Part shown: positions 49,036 to 57,621 of the stretch, piece after piece
How the letters are laid out: every line of letters begins with the position of its first letter
Numbering within the stretch: position 1 is the first letter of the stretch
Source: Peptacetobacter hominis
Lineage (GTDB): Bacteria > Bacillota > Clostridia > Peptostreptococcales > Peptostreptococcaceae
DNA length: 64,000 bases
Assembly: GCF_006861675.1 (NCBI RefSeq)
Contig: NZ_SGJB01000010.1
Location: forward strand, 29,878 to 93,877
Reading direction: 5' to 3'
Translations under genes and position numbers: made by a program
Notes under the pieces: model-generated
Database searches by the model: none
What the model saw: the letters and a program-made list of their open reading frames with translations, nothing else
What the model was told of the DNA's origin: nothing

Positions 49036-50160
49036 CTAATAAAGTATTGGATACATCTCAACAGCTCTAAAGAAATTATTGTCATATCTTACCTTGGTAT
49101 ACTCTGCAAGTATCCCTGTTTTCTTTTTAACATTAGATTTCATTTCCTTGAATACACCGTATTCATCACCGCTTTTTTCAAATATCTTATTAGTTGTTTC
49201 AATAGCCGCTTCTATACAAAATACCTTCTCAGGAATTTCCGTTCCTGCAAACCTACCTTCGACATTTCTTTGCTTAAGATTTTCAGATATTTTTCTATTT
49301 AATTCACTATAGTCAATATATTCAGTGTCTGGTACTTTTATATCAAAAATATCGCAATATAACGCCGTTGAATCCAATGTATGAACATTTGAAACCATAG
49401 CTCCGGTGTTTATAGCTGCTTCAACTACATCTTTTTCTATTTCTGCATCAGATGCATATACATTTATATTATTTGAAGAAGAATTTATCTTTTGTTTTAA
49501 ATCCTGCTCAACAAATTTTTCAATTGAGTTTTTATATTTTTCATCGATATTGACTTCTTCGTATTTAATACCAGCTTTTTTGCATTCAAATTTTAGTTCT
49601 TTATTTTTTTCAATTATGGAAAGATTATCCTTCATATCAGGATTTATGTAGTTTACAAAAGTTTCAGCTCCCATTGCAGATGCCATCTGAACGGCATTTT
49701 TAGGGTTATCCTGATCAGTTGGATTAAATCCCATACTTATACTCTTATCAACCGATACATCATTCATTTTCTCCTCTATCTGCATCTCTTCTATACCAGC
49801 TGCAACTGTAATTACAGTACTATTTTTTTCTCTTATTTTTTCAAATACAGGAAGCATTCCCTCCTCGTCACTTGCTATTATTATACATTTCGCCTTTTTA
49901 TTTTCTGCAAATGAAGCTATCTGATTTGTTATATTTTCAATATCATTTTCATATCCATCGGGAAGAGTTACCTTTGTCAAAGATTCATATTCATCGAGAA
50001 ATCCCTCTTCAAGTTTTATACTTTCAGGAACAACAAGCATTGTCTGTGAATATTTATCTGTAAGCGAATCATTTTTCGCATTTTTGTCTTCCTTTTTACA
50101 ACCATACATTCCAAATGTCATAGTTATGATAAGAAGCATCGTGGTAATTTTTTTTATCAT
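49036..50160 (-). CDS. DUF3798-family lipoprotein
   Basis: A 374-residue protein with a lipoprotein signal peptide: basic KK, a hydrophobic stretch and a lipobox-like MYGC at about residues 18-21, so it is probably lipid-anchored through Lgt. The rest is similar to the downstream DUF3798 protein (shared blocks such as VQMASAMGAETFVNY against VQLAKEMGAEAFILY, and IEMD-type helices). I chose the ATG after GGAGG; a TTG four codons upstream lies in that site. It is the first gene of a two-gene operon, 15 bases before its paralogue. Confidence 0.85.
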   Translation of the reverse strand: MIKKITTMLLIITMTFGMYGCKKEDKNAKNDSLTDKYSQTMLVVPESIKLEEGFLDEYESLTKVTLPDGYENDIENITNQIASFAENKKAKCIIIASDEEGMLPVFEKIREKNSTVITVAAGIEEMQIEEKMNDVSVDKSISMGFNPTDQDNPKNAVQMASAMGAETFVNYINPDMKDNLSIIEKNKELKFECKKAGIKYEEVNIDEKYKNSIEKFVEQDLKQKINSSSNNINVYASDAEIEKDVVEAAINTGAMVSNVHTLDSTALYCDIFDIKVPDTEYIDYSELNRKISENLKQRNVEGRFAGTEIPEKVFCIEAAIETTNKIFEKSGDEYGVFKEMKSNVKKKTGILAEYTKVRYDNNFFRAVEMYPILY

Positions 50161-50247
50161 AAAAACCTCCAAATTATTCTATCAGTTTAGGTACCTATTA
50201 ATTTTATCATATCACAGACAAAAAAAACAGTTTTCAATATTTATACA

Positions 50248-50275
50248 TAAAAAAGCCGGCGTATATCACGCCGGC
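50248..50275 (-). terminator. Terminator of brnQ
   Basis: A GC-rich perfect stem, GCCGGCGTGA and TACGCCGGC with a short loop, followed by a run of six U on the minus strand, ten bases after the brnQ stop. Confidence 0.9.
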
Positions 50276-50284
50276 ATATAATTA

Positions 50285-51586
50285 TTATACTAATTTCGTA
50301 TTTTCTCCTTTTATAAATCCACCTATTACAGCTCCTACAATTCCAGGTAAAATCCATCCAAATCCAAGCCGTTCAAATGGTAACATATTTATAAAACCAA
50401 ATGCTCCTGTAAGAGAGTTAATCACTGAAAGTATACTTGCTATAAGAGTCATATAAGCTGCACCTTTAAATGAATTGTCATTTTTTATTTTTTCAGTGAA
50501 TAAAGTCATAACAACAAGTATTATCATTGCAGGATAAACTATCTGAAGTATAGGTATAGAGAATTTTATTATTGTACTTACTCCAAAGTTTGCAACTATT
50601 GCACTGAATACACATACAGCTGTAACAACTTTCTGATAAGAAAGCTTTCCATCTGAAATCTTCGCAAAATATTCACCGGCTGCAGATGTAAGTCCTATAG
50701 ATGTTGTAAGACATGCAAATAGAACCATTACCGCTAAAAGCGCCTTTCCTGCACCTCCAAGAAGACCTTCTGTAATTGCCACTACAAGAAGTGCCTGAGA
50801 TGTGTTTATATCGTACAATCCTGTTGATGAAAGTGTAGATCCTAAATAAGTAAGACCTCCGTATACAACAGAAAGTGCTATTCCAGCTACTATACCTGCC
50901 TTTACAGTCATAGATATCTGTACTTTCGGATCAGAATATCCTTTTGATGCAAGATTTGCTATCATTACTGTGGCAAGTGCTGCGGCACCAAGTGCATCCA
51001 TAGTAAGATATCCCTGCGATATTCCTTCTCCAAATAGATTTCTATCTATCATATGTTCAGGACTTATAGCTCCTATAGGAGTTACTATTCCTTTTATGAT
51101 AAGTAAAAGTAATGAAAGTATAAGCACAGGTGTAAGAATTTTTCCTATTATATCCACAACTTTTGTCGGTCTTATTGTAAGCGCCAATGTAACCGCAAAG
51201 AATATTATAGAAAATATTACCGAAGCTTCTATTCCAAGCCCATTATTGAAAAACGGCTGTATACTCATTTCAAATGTTGTAGCCGCTGTTCTTGGAATTG
51301 CAAGAAAAGGTCCTATACATAATATAGCTGCACAACCTATAATTCTCGCAAGTTTTTTTCCACCTCTTATAAGTATTTCATCCAGTATCCCTTTACATTT
51401 TGCTGCAACAACTATTACAAGCAGAGAAAGCCCCGCATCTGCAATTATAAATCCGATAAAAGATATAAACCAGTCCTTTCCAGATACTAACCCCAAATAT
51501 GGTGGAAACAGCAGGTTTCCGGCTCCGAAAAACATTGAAAACAGAGCAAAACCGACTATAAAAATATCTCTCAGTTCTTTACTCAT
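50285..51586 (-). CDS. brnQ: Branched-chain amino acid transport carrier BrnQ (LIVCS)
   Basis: A 433-residue, 12-segment sodium-coupled carrier of Leu, Ile and Val. Characteristic are SMFFGAGNLLFPPYLGLVSG (family N-terminal loop, key part FFGAGNLLFPP), GPFLAIPRTAATTFEM and MVLFACLTTSIGLTSAAGEYF (key part ACLTTSIGLT). A GGGGGAGG site precedes the ATG. The 270-base region upstream holds the terminator of the surface protein gene and an A+T-rich stretch; I see no riboswitch or T-box there. Confidence 0.95.
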   Translation of the reverse strand: MSKELRDIFIVGFALFSMFFGAGNLLFPPYLGLVSGKDWFISFIGFIIADAGLSLLVIVVAAKCKGILDEILIRGGKKLARIIGCAAILCIGPFLAIPRTAATTFEMSIQPFFNNGLGIEASVIFSIIFFAVTLALTIRPTKVVDIIGKILTPVLILSLLLLIIKGIVTPIGAISPEHMIDRNLFGEGISQGYLTMDALGAAALATVMIANLASKGYSDPKVQISMTVKAGIVAGIALSVVYGGLTYLGSTLSSTGLYDINTSQALLVVAITEGLLGGAGKALLAVMVLFACLTTSIGLTSAAGEYFAKISDGKLSYQKVVTAVCVFSAIVANFGVSTIIKFSIPILQIVYPAMIILVVMTLFTEKIKNDNSFKGAAYMTLIASILSVINSLTGAFGFINMLPFERLGFGWILPGIVGAVIGGFIKGENTKLV

Positions 51587-51817
51587 ATTAATCCTCCCCC
51601 AGTATATTTATTGATAATTACAACTTTTCAGTTTTTTTGTTACAATCATTGTATCAGATTTTTAAAATAATTAAAAGACTTTATCTGTTTTTTGTAATAT
51701 TGCATTATTATATTAATTTTTTATCCATTTTTATTATTTAAGTAAAGTGTAAATTTTTACTGGTTTGTTATGTTTATTTTATAATAAATATCTATCTGTG
51801 AAATATATATTTTTATT

Positions 51818-51848
51818 AAAAAGCCCGCACATATATGCGGGCTTTAAA
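51818..51848 (-). terminator. Terminator of the YkuD surface-protein gene
   Basis: AAAGCCCGCA and TGCGGGCTTT flank a six-base loop, followed by TTAATAAAA on the minus strand; it sits 14 bases after the gene stop. Confidence 0.88.
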
Positions 51849-51858
51849 AATATTATTT

Positions 51859-53658
51859 TTAGTTATTTATTAATGATTTTAATTCTGACATTCCTTTGAA
51901 TGAAACGCCTCCACCTATCTGATATAAATCATACACATATTTTCCAGAAAGTGCATTTTTCTGAGCCTGTGAAAGTCCTGATGGATTCATTAAAAGTACA
52001 GGACATCCCATCTTAGCCGCTGCAGGACCTGCTGTAAGGGCATCAGCAAGAACATTTGATTTTGCAGCAAACATTGTGCTGTATCCATCATCATAAAGAG
52101 TTTCTATTACCTTGGCATTTGTTTCCTCTCTGTTCTTTCCTGCTATTCTGTTTCCAGATACATCTTCTGAAGTTATTTCATTCACTGAATTTATTACATC
52201 TTCTGATATAAGAGTTTCTCCACCGATAAAATATGCACTCTGAAGATTCTTTTCTGACATCCATTTATATATGTCATCATTTATCTTATCTTTATTTGTA
52301 AGTATTATAGGCTGATTTTCTTCACCAGCCTTAGATGCAACTGAAAGTGCATCCGGCTCTCCTTTTCCTGATACTACATATGCTTTGTTTATATATACAC
52401 CGTTCTCTTCAAGTGCTTTTGCTATTTCAAAAGAAGTTTCATATCTGTCTTTTCCTGCAATTCTTACAACCTCTGCACCATAATCAGAAGCTATTTTGCT
52501 TTCAAGAGATTTACTTATAGCATTTTCTCCACCTATGATAACTATTTTTGAAGGAGCTATCTGATTTATTCTTTTTACAGTTTCTGATGGAAGTGAATTT
52601 TTATCTGTAAGAAGTATTGAAGCATCCATATTTGCAGCAAGCGGTGTAGCTGTTATTCCATCAGCTACAGAGTTTCCGTTAACAAGAACTATTGTACTTC
52701 CCTGATAAGTATTCATTTTACTTATTTCTGCTGCTGTTCCATATCTGTTTGCGCCTTTGACAACTTTCCAGTCAGGCTGAACTACTCCATTTTCGTCAAA
52801 TGTATATTCTTTTCCATCTATTTCCTGAGTTCCTGTAACCATTGCACAAGTTTCGTCGAAGTAATATGTATTTCCTCCAAGATCAAGCCATCCTTTCCGT
52901 GCTGATCCATTTCCTGTAAAGTAATACTTGAACTCATCTATAGTCTTCCATCCAGTGTACATAACACCATCTTCATTGAAGAAGTATTTTTTATCACTTA
53001 TAACAGTAAGTCCTTTATCAGTTTCGCCATTTGCATTGAAATGATATTTTTTACCTGATATAGTTAACCATTCATTCATGGCATACTTACCGTTTGATTT
53101 CATATATTTTTTCTTTCCGTTTACAGTTTTCCATCCCTCTGAAACAAGAGATATTCCATATTTTTTTGCTATCTGCTCGTCAGTTTTTGTACTGTAATCA
53201 AGAAGTACTGTTGTACCTATTTTAACTTTAGGGAAAAGCCGTCTTATTTCAGCATTGTGCATTCTGATACATCCACCTGATATATGCTTACCTATTGAAC
53301 TTTCATTATTATTTCCATGCATTGCGTAAGTACTTCCACCAAATATACCTATCCATCTGTCTCCAAGAGGATTTCTAGGATCTCCACCAGGTATACCGCC
53401 AGTGTAATAAGGTCTGTTTATTATTTTATTGGCTACGTATGTTTTTCCTGTAGGCGTTGGTGTACTAGGTTTTCCTGTCGCCACATTGTACCTTTTTACA
53501 AGTTTATTATTTTCATAAAATGATAGCTTATTGTATTTAGTGTTTATTATTATCAGCTGATTTGTAGCAGCCTCTACATTCTGTACCGGTACAATCATTG
53601 TAAATACAAATGCCATTGAAACAATGATTGCCCGAAGTTTTTTGAACACCCTGTTCAT
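51859..53658 (-). CDS. L,D-transpeptidase surface protein with cell-wall-binding and CWB2 repeats
   Basis: A 599-residue modular exported protein. A signal peptide (about residues 1-31) is followed by a YkuD L,D-transpeptidase domain (33-155) with H114, the catalytic C130 and R132 in SGGCIRMHN. Next are about five to six choline-binding-type repeats (172-298, units like GWKTIDEFKYYFTGNGSARK) and then three CWB2 repeats (300-599, each starting near NRYGTAAEI, DRYETSFEI, NREETNAKV). CWB2 domains bind PSII-type wall polymer in C. difficile, so this enzyme should be attached non-covalently to the wall, where it can form 3-3 crosslinks. galE is immediately upstream. Confidence 0.94.
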   Translation of the reverse strand: MNRVFKKLRAIIVSMAFVFTMIVPVQNVEAATNQLIIINTKYNKLSFYENNKLVKRYNVATGKPSTPTPTGKTYVANKIINRPYYTGGIPGGDPRNPLGDRWIGIFGGSTYAMHGNNNESSIGKHISGGCIRMHNAEIRRLFPKVKIGTTVLLDYSTKTDEQIAKKYGISLVSEGWKTVNGKKKYMKSNGKYAMNEWLTISGKKYHFNANGETDKGLTVISDKKYFFNEDGVMYTGWKTIDEFKYYFTGNGSARKGWLDLGGNTYYFDETCAMVTGTQEIDGKEYTFDENGVVQPDWKVVKGANRYGTAAEISKMNTYQGSTIVLVNGNSVADGITATPLAANMDASILLTDKNSLPSETVKRINQIAPSKIVIIGGENAISKSLESKIASDYGAEVVRIAGKDRYETSFEIAKALEENGVYINKAYVVSGKGEPDALSVASKAGEENQPIILTNKDKINDDIYKWMSEKNLQSAYFIGGETLISEDVINSVNEITSEDVSGNRIAGKNREETNAKVIETLYDDGYSTMFAAKSNVLADALTAGPAAAKMGCPVLLMNPSGLSQAQKNALSGKYVYDLYQIGGGVSFKGMSELKSLINN

Positions 53659-53682
53659 CGTAATTACCCCCTGAACAATAAT

Positions 53683-54696
53683 TTATTTAGAATATCCTTT
53701 TGGATTATTCTTTTGCCATCTCCATGAATCCTCACACATTTCTCTAAGTCCATATATAGCTTTCCATCCTAATTCTTTTTCAGCTTTGGAAGGATCTGCA
53801 TAACATTCAGCTATATCTCCGGCTCTTCTCTCTGTAATTTTATATGGTATCTCTTTTCCGCTTATTTCAGAAAACATTTTTACCATTTCAAGAACACTGT
53901 ATCCTTTTCCTGTTCCAAGATTATAAACTATAAGTCCTGGATTTTCCTCAAGTTTATCTATTGCTTTTACATGTCCTTTTGCAAGATCGACAACATGTAT
54001 ATAATCTCTTACTCCAGTTCCATCAGGAGTAGGATAATCGTCTCCAAATACATTAAGCTCCTCAAGCTCTCCTATAGCAACTTTTGTTATATATGGAACC
54101 AGATTATTTGGTATACCATTTGGATCTTCTCCTATTTTACCGCTTTTATGTGCTCCAACCGGGTTGAAGTATCTAAGTATTGCTATATTCATTTTGTCAT
54201 CCACTTTTGATATATCTCTAAGCATTTCCTCTATCATCAGTTTAGTTCTTCCATAAGGATTTGTAACAGATAGAGGGAAATTTTCCTCTATTGGACATCT
54301 CTCCGGATCTCCATATACTGTAGCTGAAGAACTGAATACAAAGTTTTTGACATCATGCTTTTTCATAAGTTCAAATAATGTCAGTGTTGATATAAGGTTG
54401 TTATTATAATACTCTATAGGTTTTTCAACCGATTCTCCAACAGCTTTAAGCCCTGCAAAATGTATTATGGAATCTATATCTTCATTTTTAAATATTTCAT
54501 CCATTTTATCATAATCTCTTACATCAACCTCATAAAATTTAACATTGCTGTTTGATAGTTCGTTTATTCTATCTATAACAATCGGATTACTGTTGCAAAA
54601 ATTATCCACTATTACAACATCGTATCCGGCTTCTATAAGTTCTATTGTTGTATGGCTGCCTATATATCCGGCACCTCCAGTAACCATTACTGCCAT
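53683..54696 (-). CDS. galE: UDP-glucose 4-epimerase
   Basis: A 337-residue short-chain dehydrogenase-type epimerase interconverting UDP-glucose and UDP-galactose (or the GlcNAc/GalNAc forms). GGAGYIGSHTTIELIEAG binds NAD, FAGLKAVGESVEKPIEYYNNN is family-typical (key part AGLKAVGES), and the catalytic tyrosine is in NPYGRTKLM (YxxxK, about residue 150), with the serine in FSSSATVYG. It lies 24 bases upstream of the YkuD gene, suggesting a shared transcript for surface polymer and wall protein. Confidence 0.96.
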   Translation of the reverse strand: MAVMVTGGAGYIGSHTTIELIEAGYDVVIVDNFCNSNPIVIDRINELSNSNVKFYEVDVRDYDKMDEIFKNEDIDSIIHFAGLKAVGESVEKPIEYYNNNLISTLTLFELMKKHDVKNFVFSSSATVYGDPERCPIEENFPLSVTNPYGRTKLMIEEMLRDISKVDDKMNIAILRYFNPVGAHKSGKIGEDPNGIPNNLVPYITKVAIGELEELNVFGDDYPTPDGTGVRDYIHVVDLAKGHVKAIDKLEENPGLIVYNLGTGKGYSVLEMVKMFSEISGKEIPYKITERRAGDIAECYADPSKAEKELGWKAIYGLREMCEDSWRWQKNNPKGYSK

Positions 54697-54843
54697 TTTC
54701 CTACCTCTTCTCTTTATTATTTATTATAATAATATAATGTTTTTCGTATAAAATAATATTAACATATTTGTCATATAACATCAAATAAGTATAAATATAT
54801 TACCTTAAAATTTTCTATATATACAAATATTTATATCTGTTCT

Positions 54844-55674
54844 CTACATAAGCTCTGTCACAGTTATTTCAGGCCTGTTCATAAATCTTATCGGTATAAC
54901 ACTGTTTCCAAGCCCTCTGCTTACCACCATAAATGTATTTTTCATTTGGTACATCCCGGATGTATATTTCGGCATGAATCCCTGGTGCGGAGCATACACT
55001 CCCCCTATGAAAGGAAATCTTATCTGCCCGCCATGTGCATGACCAGAAAATACAAGATCAAATCCTACTTCAGAATAATCTTTTATATGCTCCGGCCTAT
55101 GTGAAAGAAGTATACTGAAAGTATTATCATCTATATCTTTTGATACTTTTCGGAGTATGTCATCAACATAATTTTCTCTATCCTCATAACCTGTATCTAT
55201 TATTCCGGATATAAAAATATGTGAATTTTTATTTTTTATCTCAACTGTATCATCATCAAGTACATATACACCTTTTTCCAGAAGTTTATTTCTTACAATA
55301 CTATATTTTCCAGACCATACTTCATGATTTCCAGATACATAATACACAGGAGCAATTTCCATAGCCCTATCTATAAATGACATTGCATTTTTAGTTCCCC
55401 ATTTTCTTCTATCAACAAGATCTCCCGTAACGACTATTATATCAGGTTTTTCTTTTTCGATTTTCTTCATAAGTATTCTCTGGTCTTTTCCAAATTCTTT
55501 ATTGTGTAAATCTGATACCTGAACTATCCTGAATCCTTTAAATGATTCTGGTATAGAGCTATTTTCTATATTATATCTACTTATTGATATACTATTCGTT
55601 CCCCATACAAGATATATAGAGAATATAGCAATTAATGCTGATATTATACAGACTTTCTTTTTTCTATTTATCAT
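54844..55674 (-). CDS. Membrane-anchored metallophosphoesterase
   Basis: A 276-residue calcineurin-like phosphoesterase with one N-terminal membrane segment (about residues 7-25). All metal-site motifs are present: QVSDLHN, VTGDLVDR, SGNHEVW, LSHRPEH and FSGHAHGGQIRFP, in the order typical of YaeI/LpxH-like enzymes. In Gram-positives such proteins are annotated as phosphodiesterases of unknown substrate. There is no strong ribosome binding site; the ATG lies seven bases after the murE stop, so translation may depend on coupling. Confidence 0.9.
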   Translation of the reverse strand: MINRKKKVCIISALIAIFSIYLVWGTNSISISRYNIENSSIPESFKGFRIVQVSDLHNKEFGKDQRILMKKIEKEKPDIIVVTGDLVDRRKWGTKNAMSFIDRAMEIAPVYYVSGNHEVWSGKYSIVRNKLLEKGVYVLDDDTVEIKNKNSHIFISGIIDTGYEDRENYVDDILRKVSKDIDDNTFSILLSHRPEHIKDYSEVGFDLVFSGHAHGGQIRFPFIGGVYAPHQGFMPKYTSGMYQMKNTFMVVSRGLGNSVIPIRFMNRPEITVTELM

Positions 55675-55680
55675 ATTTTA

Positions 55681-57138
55681 TTAAAGAGAATCTATTACTT
55701 CTCTTGCTGTCTCCTTATCGTCAAAGTGATGTTTCACAGTTCCTATTATCTGATAATTTTCATGTCCTTTTCCTGCTATAAGAACCGTATCTCCCTCACA
55801 CGCATTTTTTATAGCTTTTTCTATCGCTTCTTTTCTATCGTATATTATTTCATAGTTGTGTCTTTCTATATCAAGACCTGCTTTTATATCGTCTATTATC
55901 TTTTCAGGATTCTCTGTTCTAGGATTGTCATTGGTTATTATACATCTATCTGATAATCTCTGGCCTATTTCTCCCATAAGAGGTCTTTTTTCACTATCTC
56001 TGTCTCCTCCACATCCAAAAACAGATATAAGATTTCCTTTTGTAAATTCTCTTGCCGTATTTAAAACATTTTCAAGTGCATCAGGTGTGTGAGCATAATC
56101 TACTATTACACTTATTCCTTTGTCATTTGGAACTGTTTCAAATCTTCCTGAAACACCACCTGTATTTTTAAGACCTTCTACATACACTCTTCTTTCTATT
56201 CCAAGCACCTCACATGCTGCAATTACTGCAAGAGTATTATAAACTGTAAACATTCCCGGAACAGGCACAAATATTTTTTCTTCAAATCCCGGTCCATTAA
56301 GAGTGTATGATACCCCAGACGCATCTGAATGTATATCAGTTGCTCTGAAATCAGCCTCTTTTTCTATACCGTATGTATAACATTTTGTATCAAGATTTTT
56401 TATATGAGAGTATATAACTTCTCCACCACAATCATCTATGTTTATTATATTGGCTTCTGATGTCTTATGGAAAAGTTTTTCTTTTGCATTTCTATAGTTT
56501 TCAAGTGTTTTATGAAAATCCAGATGATCTGGTGTAAGATTTGTAAATATTCCTATCTTAAAGTCCGTGCTATCTACTCTATTAAGTTCAAGCGAATGAG
56601 AAGAAACTTCCATTGCACAGCAATCGCATCTATTTTCAATCATTTTTTTAAATATTTTCTGAAGATCGACACTTTCTGGAGTTGTAGAGTTTGAAACCAC
56701 TTCATTGTCTCCATCAAATATCTTTATAGTACCTATAAGACCAACTTTTTTATTATCACTTCTCAGTATCTCATTCAGGAAAGTTGTTATACTTGTTTTA
56801 CCGTTTGTTCCGGTTACACCTATTACTTCAAATTTTTCTGACGGATGTTCACAAAAGTTTGCTGCAACTTCCGCCATCGTTTTTCTTGTATCTGCTACCT
56901 GTACAAATGTACATCCCTCTATATCATCTACTTCGTCCTGCACAAGAAATACTCTTGCACCCTTTTCATATGCTGATTTTATATACTTATGTCCATCAGA
57001 TACAAATCCTTTTATACAGATAAACATTGTACCTTCCTCAACTTTTCTCGAATCATACTGTATATCAGATATTTCAACATTCATATCACCTGATACTGAT
57101 ACTGTTTCTATTCCTTTTAATATATCATTAAGTTTCAT
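55681..57138 (-). CDS. murE: UDP-MurNAc-L-Ala-D-Glu:diamino acid ligase MurE
   Basis: A 485-residue Mur ligase adding the third stem-peptide residue. DSRKVEEGTMFICIKG, GVTGTNGKTSITTFLNE (ATP loop), MEVSSHSLELNRVD and VDYAHTPDALENVL are typical, and DNPRTENPEKI carries the DNPR motif associated with meso-diaminopimelate rather than lysine, so m-DAP peptidoglycan is likely (inference). I chose the ATG after GGAGG; the frame is open 40 codons further upstream but with low-complexity, non-homologous sequence. It is separated from the dcw-type cluster by about 18 kb; the phosphoesterase follows. Confidence 0.96.
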   Translation of the reverse strand: MKLNDILKGIETVSVSGDMNVEISDIQYDSRKVEEGTMFICIKGFVSDGHKYIKSAYEKGARVFLVQDEVDDIEGCTFVQVADTRKTMAEVAANFCEHPSEKFEVIGVTGTNGKTSITTFLNEILRSDNKKVGLIGTIKIFDGDNEVVSNSTTPESVDLQKIFKKMIENRCDCCAMEVSSHSLELNRVDSTDFKIGIFTNLTPDHLDFHKTLENYRNAKEKLFHKTSEANIINIDDCGGEVIYSHIKNLDTKCYTYGIEKEADFRATDIHSDASGVSYTLNGPGFEEKIFVPVPGMFTVYNTLAVIAACEVLGIERRVYVEGLKNTGGVSGRFETVPNDKGISVIVDYAHTPDALENVLNTAREFTKGNLISVFGCGGDRDSEKRPLMGEIGQRLSDRCIITNDNPRTENPEKIIDDIKAGLDIERHNYEIIYDRKEAIEKAIKNACEGDTVLIAGKGHENYQIIGTVKHHFDDKETAREVIDSL

Positions 57139-57297
57139 AATTGCCTCCAAATCTCTTTTCTCTACGTATATATTATATATATCCTTATAATTTTTTTCAA
57201 TTAAACAAATATTACAGTTTTGTGTGAATAATAAAATTGAACATAGATAAACCCTCATAAATTTATATGAGGGTTTTCCATATTCTTATATCAAAAC

Positions 57298-57621
57298 TTA
57301 TATATCAGCTATTATACTTTCTATATCTTCATCAATAATTAGAGAGTCATCTTCATCAAAATCATCTAAATCTGCACTCAGCTCAAGATACTGCGTATCT
57401 ATATCAGCCTCATCATCAATATCGGTAAACCCTGTTCCAGAGGCAAAATCATTAAGTATAGAACTTTCAGATTCATCCGGAATTATATATTCCTCTCCCT
57501 CTTCAAAGTTCATATTTTCAAAAATAAGCTTATCTAAGTCAACTTCATGGCAGTTATCTACAACTTCTGAGTCGCCCAATTCTATAAATCTGTATTTTCC
57601 ATTCCATACACTATCTTTCAT
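57298..57621 (-). CDS. Small acidic protein of unknown function
   Basis: A 107-residue protein I do not recognise, with about a third Asp and Glu, few basic residues and no cysteines except one near the N-terminus (DNCHEVDLD). The tail DDFDEDDSLIIDEDIESII is extremely acidic. I start it at the ATG eight bases after GGGGGG, where it overlaps the stop of the 661-residue gene by 11 bases, implying translational coupling. It is the last gene of a three-gene operon with the 661-residue and SPOR-domain proteins; co-production suggests it may bind one of them. Confidence 0.75.
   Translation of the reverse strand: MKDSVWNGKYRFIELGDSEVVDNCHEVDLDKLIFENMNFEEGEEYIIPDESESSILNDFASGTGFTDIDDEADIDTQYLELSADLDDFDEDDSLIIDEDIESIIADI

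Noticed and set aside
56705..57190. A 161-residue plus-strand frame antisense to murE
   Set aside because: Antisense to murE; no ribosome binding site and no family resemblance.
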